Part shown: piece after piece, positions 18,987-28,639 of the stretch
Position numbering within the stretch: position 1 is the first letter of the stretch
Layout of the letters: every line of letters begins with the position of its first letter
Source of the DNA: DATKAS01 sp963773315
GTDB lineage: Bacteria > Actinomycetota > Acidimicrobiia > Acidimicrobiales > DATKAS01
Length of the DNA: 64,000 bases
Assembly (NCBI GenBank): GCA_963773315.1
Contig: CAVZAF010000002.1
Coordinates: forward strand, 558,001 to 622,000
Direction: 5' to 3'
Notes under the pieces: model-generated
Seen by the model: the letters and a program-made list of their open reading frames with translations, nothing else
Databases searched by the model: none
Told to the model about the DNA's origin: nothing
Program-made: the position numbers and the translations under genes

Positions 18987-20066
18987 ATGACCGATCGCAT
19001 CCTCATGGGGCCTGGCCCGTGCAACCCGTACCCCGAGGTCGTCGAGGCGCTGACGCAACCCGATGCTCGGCCACCTCGATCCGGAGTTCCTCACCGTGCT
19101 CGACGAGACGTGCGACCGGCTGCGCACGGTGTTCCGCACGGCCAACGCGTTGACGCTCCCGATCAGCGGCACCGGATCCGCTGGCATGGAGGCGTCGTTC
19201 GTCAATGTCGTGAACCCTGGCGATGTCGTAGTCGTCGGTGTGAACGGCGTCTTCGGCCAACGGATGACCGATGTCGCGGCGCGCTGCGGCGCTGAGGTCG
19301 TGCGAGTCGAGGCTGAGTGGGGACGCCCGATCGATCCCGAGGCACTTGCGGCCGCGCATCCGAACCCGAAGGTGATCGCGGTCGTGCACGCCGAGACGTC
19401 CACGGGCGTGCGCAGCGACATCGCCCCGTTGCGAGACCTCAAGGGAGACGCGCTGCTGCTCGTCGACTGCGTGACGTCGCTCGGAGGCATCCCGGTGGCG
19501 ATCGACGATTGGGGCGTCGACATCGCGTACAGCGGCACCCAGAAGTGCCTCGGTGTGCCGCCGGGCCTCGCTCCGCTCACGATGTCGGACCGCGCTCGTG
19601 ATCGGTTCGTCGAGCGCTCGCAGTCGTGGTACCTCGACCTGCGGATGATCTCGCAGTACGTCGCGACCGGCGGCGGGCCGCACGTACCACCACACCGCAC
19701 CGATCTCGATGATCTTCGCGTTGCACGCGGGTCTCGGTGCGGTGCTCGCCGAAGGGCTCGAGGCGGCGCAGGCGCGCCACGCCGAGTGCGGCGCGCTGCT
19801 GCAGGACGGCCTCGAGAAGCTCGGCTTCCGGCTGTTCGCCGAGGAGGGCCACCGCCTGCCCGAGCTCACGACGGCGTGGGTGCCCGACGGCGTCGACGAG
19901 GCCGCGGTGCGCCGACGGCTCCTCGAGCGCTACGGCATCGAGATCGGCGGAGGGCTCGGCGCGTACGCCGGCAAGGTCTGGCGCATCGGCTGCATGGGCC
20001 ACACCGCCCGGGTGCGCAATGTGACGTTGCTGCTCGGCGCGCTCGAAGACTGCCTCGCCACGATGA
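18987..20066 (+). CDS. Class V aminotransferase (alanine-glyoxylate type), frame-broken
   Basis: PLP-dependent fold-type I aminotransferase of about 358 residues related to serine/alanine-glyoxylate aminotransferases. It opens with ILMGPGPCNPYPEV, has ISGTGSAGMEASFVN (PLP phosphate cup) and LLLVDCVTSLGGIPVAID (Asp pairing with the pyridine N). The Schiff-base Lys is in YSGTQKCLGVPPGLAP. Two single-base insertions (near 19059, CCC for CC; near 19688, GGG for GG) break it. A third near the end would place TGA 20064-20066 in frame, overlapping the acetyltransferase start as ATGA; as given the two run together. Likely substrates are glyoxylate plus an amino acid. The exact donor is not predictable. 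Confidence 0.88.
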
Positions 20067-20650
20067 TTCGCCTGTTCGGACGGCGCGTGATGCTGCGCCC
20101 GCTGGTCGGTAGCGACTTCATGCAGTGGAGCGAGGTGCGACAGCGCAACCGCGACTGGCTGCTCAAGTGGGAGCCGATGCGCATCCCGGGCACTCCCGAC
20201 CCTGCTGTCGACCGCGAGGCGTTCGCCGTCCGGTGCAGCGCCCGCGAGCGCGAGCGTCAGCTCGGCGCCGGCTACGGGTTCGGGATCTTCGTCGAGGGGA
20301 AGTTCGCCGGCGAGATCAACCTCAACTCCGTGCACCGGGGCCCGTTCCAGAACGCGTACATCGGCTACTGGATCGACGAGGCGCACGCGGGTCAGGGCTA
20401 CACGCCCGAGTCGGTCGTCATCGTGCTCCGCTACGGGTTCGAGGAGCTCGGCCTGCACCGCATGCAGATCGCGATCATCCCCCGCAACAAACCCAGCCGG
20501 CGCGTCGTCGAGAAGCTCGAGATCCGCGAGGAAGGCACGGCCCTCCGCTACCTCGAGATCAACGGCACATGGGAAGACCACGTGCGGTACGCGATGACCA
20601 TCGAGGAGTGGGACGAGCGGCACGACAAGCTGCTCGCCGAATGGACCTAG
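20063..20650 (+). CDS. GNAT acetyltransferase, RimJ/RimL type
   Basis: N-acetyltransferase of 195 residues: MIRLFGRRVMLRPLVGSDF at the start, the central strand GYWIDEAHAGQGYTPES, which holds the acetyl-CoA pyrophosphate loop (Q-x-x-G/A-type, here AGQGY), and LGLHRMQIAIIPRNKPSRRV, the typical RimJ/L 'N.aS..v.eklGf' region. Such enzymes acetylate N-terminal amino groups of ribosomal or other proteins. In the sequence as given it is in frame with the preceding aminotransferase; an ATGA overlap obscured by one inserted base is the simplest reading. Confidence 0.85.
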   Translation: MIRLFGRRVMLRPLVGSDFMQWSEVRQRNRDWLLKWEPMRIPGTPDPAVDREAFAVRCSARERERQLGAGYGFGIFVEGKFAGEINLNSVHRGPFQNAYIGYWIDEAHAGQGYTPESVVIVLRYGFEELGLHRMQIAIIPRNKPSRRVVEKLEIREEGTALRYLEINGTWEDHVRYAMTIEEWDERHDKLLAEWT

Positions 20651-20679
20651 CGCGCCGACCGGACCCAGCGCGGCACGCG

Positions 20680-21438
20680 TCAGCTCTTCGACGAGATCTT
20701 CGACTGGAGCGCCGCGATCCGCTCACGGAACCACGGCTTCTGGGTCGACCACACCTGAGGGGTGAGCTCACGGCTGACGGCCTCGTCGTGTGAGTCGATC
20801 GTCGCCATCGCGGCGAGCGTCTCCTTGACCGTGATCACGAGCTCCCGCGGGCCGTCGGCCGCTTTCATGGCGAGCGCGTGGGCGGTGTCGAGAAGCGCGT
20901 CGTCGTCGACGCACTTGTAGGCGAGCCCGAGGCGCTCGGCCGCCGCACCGTCGAGCACCTCGCCGAACAGCACCGCAGCCGCCGCCGCCTGGGGGCCGAC
21001 GATGCGGCGGAGCATCCACGTGTGACCGCCGCCGGGGTGCAGTCCGATCTGGATGAACCGGGTGTCGAACTTCGCCCGCCTCGCGGCGATGCGGAGGTCG
21101 CAGCCGAGCGCCATGTTCATGCCCGCGCCGACCGCTGCGCCGTTGACCGCGGCGATGGTGGGGAGCGGCGACCGGGCCACGCGCAGGAACCCCTCGTAGA
21201 TCGCGCGGAATCCAGGCCCGTCGCCGGTGTCGACGAGGTTGCCGAGGTCGGCACCCGCGCAGAACGCCGGCGGCGCGCCGGTGACGACGATCGCACCGAC
21301 GCTCTCGTCCTTCTCGATGACATCCATCGCCGCGACGATCTCGTCGACCATGGGAAGGGTGAGCGCGTTCCGGCGATCCGGATCGTCGAGCGTCATGGTC
21401 GCGACGCCATCTGCGATGTCGACATGCACGAGGGTCAT
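20680..21438 (-). CDS. Enoyl-CoA hydratase/isomerase family protein
   Basis: Crotonase-fold protein of 252 residues, intact. DDPDRRNALTLPMVDEI near the N-terminus, AFCAGADLGNL (oxyanion-hole strand), and NGAAVGAGMNMALGCDLRIA (second oxyanion loop) are standard. GLHPGGGHTWMLRRIVG follows where many hydratases place their first catalytic Glu, so the reaction need not be simple hydration. It probably acts in fatty acid or aromatic CoA-thioester degradation. It reads toward the acetyltransferase (convergent) and away from divIVA. Confidence 0.92.
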   Translation of the reverse strand: MTLVHVDIADGVATMTLDDPDRRNALTLPMVDEIVAAMDVIEKDESVGAIVVTGAPPAFCAGADLGNLVDTGDGPGFRAIYEGFLRVARSPLPTIAAVNGAAVGAGMNMALGCDLRIAARRAKFDTRFIQIGLHPGGGHTWMLRRIVGPQAAAAAVLFGEVLDGAAAERLGLAYKCVDDDALLDTAHALAMKAADGPRELVITVKETLAAMATIDSHDEAVSRELTPQVWSTQKPWFRERIAALQSKISSKS

Positions 21439-21506
21439 GCAGGAAGTCTGTCAACTGGGGTTGGATCGCGCCCAACGGCGCGCCTCGCTGTCCTACGCTG
21501 ACACCG

Positions 21507-23370
21507 ATGTCGGATCGATCTCGCGAGTCTTCTGACCCCCCGCACATCGACGCCGACGCCGTCGCCCGCAAGACGTTCTCGAGCTCCTTCCGCGGGTACG
21601 ACACGGACGAGGTGCGCGCCTTCCTGCTGTCTCTGGCGGAGGAGGTGCGCGCGGTCAACGAGCACACGTCGTGGCTACAGGTGCAGCTCGTCGCCGCGGA
21701 GGAGCGCGCGACCGCCCATGTCGAGCTCGACGAGGATCGCCTCACCGCCCTACTCGGTGAAGAGACGACTCGCGTCTTGGCCTCGGCTCGCGAGGCCGCC
21801 GCGGCGATCCGGAGTCGCGGCGGAGTCCGACGCCGAGCGCGTGCTCAGCCAGGCATCGGAACAAGCAACTGCGATGCGGTCCGACGCGATGGCCGAGGCG
21901 ATCCGCCATCGTGAGCGAGCGGAGACGGCGGCAATGGCGGAGGTCGAGGCCGCCAAGGCGCACGGCCGGCAGCTGATCACCGATGCCCAAGCGCTGCGCG
22001 AGCGCGTGCTTGCCGACCTCTCCCGACGGCGCAATGCAGGCCGCGCGCAGATCGAGCAGCTGCGCGAGGGGCGCGATCGACTGCTCGGCGCGTACGAGGT
22101 CGTCCAACGCACGATCGACCACGCGGTCGAGCAGCTGCGACTCGCGGCTCCAGACGCGCACGCGGTGGCCGCGCCCGAGCGCGTCGCGCTGCCCGCCGCT
22201 CCCGACATCGAAGAGCCCGCCGTCGAGGAGCCAGAAGGTGTGCGCGTCCTGACGCCGCCCGCGCCGCCCGAGCCGGATGTTGCTCCCGAGTCTGAGTCTG
22301 AGTCTGGGCCTGAGGTCGCGGCCGAGCCGGATGTCGCACCCGACGGCCCGGTCGAAGAGATCGTGGTCGAAGAGATCGTGGTCGAAGAGATCGTGGTCGA
22401 GGAGATCGTGGTCGAAGAGATCGTGGTCGACGGGATCGTGGTCGACGAGATCGTCGACGTGATCGTCGTCGAGACGGTGGTGGACGAAGTCACCGAGGAG
22501 ACGCCGGTCCTCCCAGGGGACCCGACGCTCGACGAGTCGGTCGACGAGCTGTTCGCGCGCATCCGCGCCGGACGCGCCGAAGAGGTCGCGAACGCCGAGG
22601 ACATCCTCGCGACGAGCCACGGGACGCTTGGCGCCGGGCAGCCACCGACGGAGCACGCCACAGAGCAGCCCGACGAGGTCGAAGCCGGCCCGGAAGACCC
22701 AGGTCCGGAAGATGCAGGTCCGGACGTGTTCGACCAGCGGACGGCCGCATTGGCCCCGCTCGAGACGTCGTTGGCTCGCAAGCTGCGCCGGGTGCTCGCG
22801 GACGAGCAGAACGAGGTGCTCGACCGGCTCCGTCAGGGCAGCACGCTCCCCGCACTCGACGAGCTGGTCGGCGGGGCGGCCGAGCACGGCGCGCGCTACG
22901 CCGAGCCCGCCCGGGGCGACCTCGCCGGGGCGGCCCGCGCCGGAGCCGAGCTGATCGGCGGGGTGTCCAATGCAGAGCCCGCGGATCTTGACGATGTGGT
23001 GACAGATCTGGGCTCCGCGGTGAGCGGTCCGTTGCGCGAACGGCTGTCCGCCTGTCTCACGGACAGCGCTGGCGACGTCGACGAGGCGACCGAGCTCGTG
23101 CGCTCCGCATACCGAGAGTGGAAGACGCAGAGGATCGACGCGGTGGCGTCAGATGCCCTCCTTGCTGGGTTCAATCGGGGCGCCTTCGCCTCCGCCCCGG
23201 CGGACTGCATGCTGCGGTGGCTCGTGGCACCTGATCAACCTCCGTGTCCAGACGCCGATGACAACGCGCTCGCAGGCGAGGTCGCGCGCGGCACGGCGTT
23301 CCCGACAGGGCACGTGCACGCGCCCGCGCACCCTGGCTGCCGATGCCAGGTGGTGATCGCCCCCCGTTAG
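21507..23370 (+). CDS. DivIVA-domain protein with tandem-repeat linker and Mu F-like C-terminus, frame-broken
   Basis: About 620 residues in three parts. Residues 1-70 are a DivIVA N-terminal domain (FSSSFRGYDTDEVRAFL, the membrane/pole-binding module), followed by an Ala/Glu/Arg coiled coil to ~215. Residues ~215-370 are acidic and Pro-rich and hold seven copies of a VEEIV-type pentapeptide. Residues ~420-620 are a second helical region ending in CMLRWLVAPDQPPCPDADD and HAPAHPGCRCQV, which recalls the Cys/His end of Mu F/SPP1 gp7 phage head-morphogenesis proteins (PxHxxCRC). One extra G near 21815 breaks the frame. DivIVA proteins mark cell poles or septa; the C-terminal part has no function I can assign. 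It lies 12 bases before the UPF0182 gene. Confidence 0.75.
22351..22455 (+). repeat. Seven tandem 15-bp units inside divIVA
   Basis: Units start every 15 bases at 22351, 22366, 22381, 22396, 22411, 22426 and 22441. Four are identical (GTCGAAGAGATCGTG); the others differ by one to three bases. They encode repeats of Val-Glu-Glu-Ile-Val, drifting to Val-Asp-Gly-Ile-Val and Val-Asp-Glu-Ile-Val. Near identity at DNA level, including codon choice, implies recent slippage expansion. Copy number may differ between strains. Confidence 0.95.
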
Positions 23371-23382
23371 GCTCCCCCTCCA

Positions 23383-26348
23383 ATGCGAGCCCCGAGCGAG
23401 ATTCGTCGCCGAAAGGCGCGCCCGAACCGCGGCCGCATCCTTCTCATCGTCCTGGCGATCGCGCTGGTGCTGCTCGTCACCTCGCTGCGTGGGCTGGCCG
23501 GGTTCTACACCGACTACCTCTGGTTCGACTCGCTCGGCTTCTCGGGCGTCTTCAAGCACGTGCTCGGAGCGAAGATCGCGCTGGCGCTGATCTTCACCGG
23601 CATCTTCTTCGTGCTCTGCTGGGTGAACCTCTGGATCGCGGATCGCATCGCACCGCGCTTTCGTCCCGCGGGACCGGAGGAAGAGTTCGTCGAGCGCTAT
23701 CAAGAGCTGATCGGGCGCCGCACGGGGCTGGTTCGCATCATCGTGTCGCTGCTCTTCGGGCTCATCGCGGGCGTCGGGACGTCGAGCCAGTGGAACGACT
23801 GGATCCTCTTCACCCACCGCGTCGACTTCGGGCAGAAGGATCCGCTCTTCCACACCGACGTCGGCTTCTACGTGTTCACGCTGCCGTTCCTGCGGTTCCT
23901 CGTGAACTGGATGTTCGCTGCGGTGCTGATCGTCATCATCATCACGGCCGTCGCCCACTACCTGAACGGCGGCATCCGGGTGCAGACGCCCGGCCAGCGG
24001 GTGACGCCGCAGGTCAAGGCCCATCTCTCGGTGCTGCTCGCGGCGCTGGCTCTGTTGAAGGGCGCCGCGTACTACCTCCAGCGCTACGGACTGACGTTCT
24101 CGACGAGGGGCTTCGTCAACGGCGCGGGCTACACCGACGTCAAGGCGCAGCTGCCTGCGATCAACCTCCTCATCCTCATCTCGTTCGGCGCCGCGATCTT
24201 GCTGCTCGTGAACATCCGCCGGCGCGGGTGGGTGCTTCCTGTGATCGCGGTCGGCCTGTGGGCGTTCGTCGCGGTGGTCGCCGGCGCGGTCTATCCCGCG
24301 TTCATCCAGCGCTTCCAAGTGCAACCGGCGGAGTCAACGAAGGAGCTGCCGTACATCGCGCGGAACATCGCCGCGACGCGTGACGCACTCGGCCTGGCCA
24401 AGGTCGACACTCAGGACTTCAAGCTCACGCAGGACGTGACCTCCGCCGATCTCGCGACCGACGATCCGACGTTGACGAACGTGCGGCTGCTCGACCCGAA
24501 CATCGTGTTGCCGACGTTCCAGCGTGTGCAGGGCATCCGCAGCTTCTACCAGTTCAACGACCTCGACGTCGATCGCTACACGGTCAACGGGCAGGTGCGG
24601 CAGGTCGTGCTCGGGGTGCGCGAGCTCAACTCGTCCGACCTCCCGCAAGACACGTGGGAGGGTCGGCATCTCGCATACACGCACGGCTACGCGCTCGCGG
24701 CCGCGTCGGCGAACACGGTGACCGTCGATGGCCGCCCCGACTTCCTCGTGAAGGACCTGCCACCCACCGGTGACCTTCCTGTGACCCAGGCGGCCGTGTA
24801 CTTCGGTGAGAACCTCAGTGCCTACGTGGTCGTCGACACCGATCGTCAGGAGGTCGACTACGTCAAGGAAGACGGCACCACGCAGACGACGCGCTACAGC
24901 GGCAAGGGCGGAGTCAGCATGGGCTCGTTCTTCCGCCGGGCGGCGTTCGCTCTTCGCTTCGGCGACATCAACCCGCTCATCTCGAACTTCATCACGGGCC
25001 AGTCGAAGATCCTCTACGTCCGCGACGTGAGCGAGCGTGTGCGGCTGCTCGCCCCGTTCCTCTCCTTCGACTCCGACCCCTATCCCGCGGTCGTCGACGG
25101 CAAGCTCGTGTGGATCATCGACGGCTACACGACCACCGACCAGTACCCCTACGCGCAGCGGGCCGTCACGGGGCAGCTTCCGCCGGGCAGCGATCTCGGC
25201 GGCCGGTTCAACTACGTGCGCAACTCGGTGAAGGCGATCGTCGACGCCTACGACGGCTCGGTCACGTTCTACGTCGTCGATCCGACCGACCCGCTCGATC
25301 CGGTCGTACGAGAAGGCGTTCCCGAGCTTGTTCACCGACGGGTCGAAGATCTCCGACGCCCTGCGTGTCGCACCTGCGCTACCCCGAGGACCTGTTCCGG
25401 GTGCAGACCACCATGTGGGGCCGCTACCACATCGAGGATGCGTCCGAGTTCTACAGCCAGAGCGACGCGTGGAGCGTCGCCCAGGATCCCGGCACCGTCG
25501 CCGGTGTCGTGAACACGACGCAGACCACCGACTCGCAAGGCCGCATCGGTCCCGGTCGTGAGCAGCGGATCGACCCCTACTACCTGCTGATGCAGCTGCC
25601 GGGGGAGAAGCAGGTCAGCTACGTGCTCTTACGTCCGTTCGTGCCGTTCTCCGACAACGACAGCCGCAAGGAGCTCGTCGCGTTCATGACCGCGTCGAGC
25701 GATCCCAATGACTATGGGCAGCTGAAGGTCTTCGTCATGCCACGAAACCGATTGCCCGACGGTCCCGCGCTCGTGGCCGCGAACATCGCGTCCGAAGAAG
25801 ACATCTCGGCCGAGCTCACATTGCTCGACCAGCAGGGCTCACAGGTGCGCCAGGGCAACTTGCTGCTGGTGCCCGTCGGAGAGTCATTGCTGTACGTCCG
25901 TCCGCTCTACACGCAGGCGGCGGGCGCGACCGCGGTGCCCGAGCTGAAGAAGGTCATCGTCACCTTCAACGGCAACTCGTACATGCGCGACACCCTCGGC
26001 GAAGCGCTGCAAGCCGCGTTCGGTCAGGCGCCACCCGTCCAGAACCCACCGCCGAACCAAGGGTCGGCAGGCGCACAGACGCCGCCGAACTCGGATCAGT
26101 CGGTGACGAGCCTGCTCTCGCAGGCTGACGCGAAGTTCAACGAGGCTGATGCGGCGCTGAAAGCCGGTGACCTGTCCGGATACCAACAGGCGATCAACGA
26201 AGCCCGCACGCTCGTGCAGCAGGCCGGCGCGGCGGTGGGCTTGGGTGCGTCGACCACGACCGCCCCGGGCTCGTCTTCGGGGTCTTCGAGCTCGACTTCG
26301 ACCCCGACGTCGGTCAACGCGTCGACGACGACCGTCGCGTCTGCGTAG
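23383..26348 (+). CDS. UPF0182 family membrane protein, frame-broken
   Basis: Large actinobacterial membrane protein of about 988 residues. Seven hydrophobic helices fill the first ~310 residues (the first is ILLIVLAIALVLLVTSLRGL). A long extracytoplasmic domain follows with the family's conserved stretches, for example QDFKLTQDVTSADLA, SKILYVRDVSERVRLLAPFL and RYPEDLFRVQTTMWGRYH. The C-terminus is low-complexity Ser/Thr/Pro after a helical segment. Function unknown. Two extra bases near 25307 and 25367 break the frame between residues ~642 and ~662. It follows divIVA by 12 bases, suggesting co-expression. Confidence 0.92.
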
Positions 26349-26381
26349 CGAGCCCGCGCGAGCGACTACGGGCCTGAGCGA

Positions 26382-26891
26382 CTACGGGTAGGTGTGACTC
26401 ACCTCGGTGAGGTCGATCACATTCATCTCGACCTCGGGGAGCGCGACGGGCGCGACCTCCGCATCCGCCGGCGCGAGGTCGGCGTACGCGTCGTCGGCGT
26501 GCCCGTTTCCGTTGCCATTGCCATTCCCGTTCGCAGCGGCGTTCACGACCTGGGCCAGCCGCACCGCATCGACCGCCTTCGCCAGCTCCTCCCGGAGGTC
26601 GATCGAGAGGCGAGCGAGGTCACGGGCGAGGCGAGCACTCTGCTCGCGCAGGTCATCCATCTCGGCGCGACTCGGTGCGCTCGACATCATGAGCTCGCGG
26701 CCGTCGACCCGCTGCTCCATCGCATCGACGCGTTTGCGGAGCTGTGAGGTGTGGGTCGCGAGCGAGACGAGGGCTCGCTCCATCCGGGTGGTGCGGGTGA
26801 GCACGGGGCACGTGGCGTCGTTCCACGGCGCGAGCAGCTCGGCCAACGTCGGACCGGGCGGCGCGGGCGACTTACGACGACGCCACACCAT
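26382..26891 (-). CDS. Hypothetical coiled-coil protein with Asn-Gly repeat
   Basis: A 169-residue protein from ATG 26891 (MVWRRRKSPAPPGPTLAELL). Residues ~45-130 form a long amphipathic helix or coiled coil (HTSQLRKRVDAMEQRV, then RLARDLARLSIDLREEL). A (Asn-Gly)5 run near residue 135 precedes an acidic tail. An upstream in-frame ATG at 26984 would add 31 residues but overlaps the divergent zinc-ribbon gene. No family or catalytic motif recognised; perhaps a structural or scaffold protein. Confidence 0.6.
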   Translation of the reverse strand: MVWRRRKSPAPPGPTLAELLAPWNDATCPVLTRTTRMERALVSLATHTSQLRKRVDAMEQRVDGRELMMSSAPSRAEMDDLREQSARLARDLARLSIDLREELAKAVDAVRLAQVVNAAANGNGNGNGNGHADDAYADLAPADAEVAPVALPEVEMNVIDLTEVSHTYP

Positions 26892-26955
26892 CGACCGTGA
26901 CGTTACTGACAGGCCTTCTCGAAACGGGGGACCGTGGTGAGGTTGAATGAGGCCC

Positions 26956-27595
26956 ATGAGCGAGATCGTGCCGTTCACCGACAACTTCAGCGACCTCTCG
27001 AACCTCGAGGGCTACCAGTTCGAGTTCCACTGTGAGCGGTGCGGCAACGGCTACCGATCACCGTACGTGAAGAACATCAAGGAGCAGGGCAAGGGGTTCT
27101 TGCGCGCGGCGAACAGCCTCCTCGGAGGCAAGCTCAACCAGATCAGTGGTGCCGCCGAGACCCTCTCGTACGACCGAGGCACGAACTCGAAGCAGAAGGA
27201 CAAGGCGCTCGCCGACGCGGTCGAGGCGGTCAGGGATCAGTTCAAGCAGTGCCGGGGGTGCGGCAACTGGGTGTGCGTCGCGGTGTGCTGGAACGCCGAG
27301 GTCGGACAGTGCTCCATGTGCTCGCCGTTCGTCACCGAGGAGATCTCGCGAGCGCAGGCCGCCGCTCAGGTCGAGCAGATCCAGACCAAGGTCCGCGAGC
27401 AGGACTGGACCTCCGAGCTCGACCTCACGCACGCGCGCGAAGGTGAAGTGCCCGAGCTGTGGAGCCGCGACCGACGGCGGCAAGTTCTGCCCGGAATGCG
27501 GGCACAAGCTCGCGTCGTCGGGCTTCTGCACTGGTTGCGGTGCGGAGATGAAGGAGGGCGCCAAGTTCTGCGCCGAGTGCGGCACCAAGGTTTGA
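26956..27595 (+). CDS. Zinc-ribbon protein, frame-broken
   Basis: About 212 residues, all pointing to metal binding. An N-terminal treble-clef-like part has FHCERCGNGYRS, CRGCGNWVC and CSMC. The C-terminus is two tandem zinc ribbons in one pattern: KCPSCGAATDGGKFCPECG and GFCTGCGAEMKEGAKFCAEC. The frame breaks near 27440 (CACGCGCGCGAAGG for CACGCGCGCAAGG), so the tandem ribbons are in a different frame from the first part. Double ribbons of this kind often tether membrane or regulatory proteins; no reaction can be assigned. Its stop overlaps the next start as TTGA (27592-27595). Confidence 0.75.
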
Positions 27596-28585
27596 GCGAC
27601 CCCTATCGCTGTCGCTTCGGCGGCCACGACGCGACGGCGACGGTCGCGGACGACGGCCTGGTCGTCGATGGCCGACTGACCGCCACGTGGCTCGACGCCG
27701 ATGTCGTGCACGAGCTGGATCACTCGGTCACGTTGGTGCTGCCGAGCGGCGAGGTGACCGTGACCCACCTCGGCGCCGGGTTCGATCGCTTCTGCAGTGA
27801 CTTGCGGGAGGCGCGGGCGAAGCTGCGGAGGGCGGCGCTCACGCAGTCGACTGGTGCTCCGATCGACTCGTACGTGTCGCACGACGCCGGCAAGGTCATC
27901 GACATCGCGCTCTGCCAGGGCGCGTTGGTCATCGAGCCTCGCGGGGGCAGCACGACGGGCGTGCCGCTGCCGTCGATCGTGGACGTCACGCGTGACGGTT
28001 GGACGATCACGATCCGTCAGCGCGTGTTCGACCCCGTGGTGGTCCGCGGCTCGGTCAGCGCACCGACGAGTTCCTCGAAGATCTGCGTCGAGCACGCGAG
28101 GACTTGTCCGCGGCGACCCGGGCCGCGATCGGGGGGCTGCCCCTCGACGACGGGTGGGCGGTCGAGGCGAAGGGCGAGGTGCGGGCGGCGGTCATGTCAG
28201 GTGAGCGGGCGGACGAAGCCGAGCTGCTCGCTGGGCTCGCGGGCGATCGGCTGCGCGTCGGCATCTGGACCGATGGCGGCCGCACGTCGATGCCGTTCCT
28301 GCTCGCGCCGGTCGGCGACCTGGTCGCGGTCGAGGCGACAGACGCCGACGATCGGGCCACGTACATCTTCCGCACCGACGACGTCGAGCGACTGAACGCC
28401 GTGCTCGTGCTGACGACGTTTCGTCGCGAGGTGTACTCGCTCGCCGGACGTCGAGCTCGGCCGATGGGCGACCGCGGTGCGGGTGCTCGAGCCGGTGCGC
28501 TGGATGCGCGGCGCGCTCGCTGGCGCGGGTGGTCCACGACGACTCGTGGCCCGACAAGGTCCGCGCCGCCCTCTCCGCACCCTGA
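27592..28585 (+). CDS. Hypothetical protein, frame-broken
   Basis: No family recognised. From TTG 27592 it reads LSDPYRCRFGGHDATATVAD and is rich in short beta-strand-like stretches, then has helical parts (RTDEFLEDLRRAREDLSAAT). Further segments are RVGIWTDGGRTSMPFLLAP and IFRTDDVERLNAVLVLT. Frame breaks lie near 28058 (one base missing), 28450 and 28526 (one extra each). The restored product is about 330 residues and ends at TGA 28583-28585, inside the terminator stem. Co-translated with the zinc-ribbon gene, so probably a functional pair. Confidence 0.6.
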
Positions 28586-28639
28586 CCGTTTGCTCACTCG
28601 GCCGTCGCTACCGCGCTCCAGTGAGCAAACGGTTGTCAG
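28582..28639. terminator. Bidirectional terminator-like hairpin
   Basis: Left arm CTGACCGTTTGCTCACT (28582-28598) pairs with AGTGAGCAAACGGT plus CAG after a 3-base bulge (28620-28639), around a 21-base loop. It lies exactly between two converging genes, and each stop codon (TGA 28583-28585 on plus, TGA 28638-28636 on minus) falls inside the stem. Confidence 0.8.

Noticed and set aside
22351..22455. CRISPR-like short repeats
   Set aside because: Units are 15 bp without spacers and lie in frame inside a coding region. No CRISPR array or cas gene is seen anywhere in the window.
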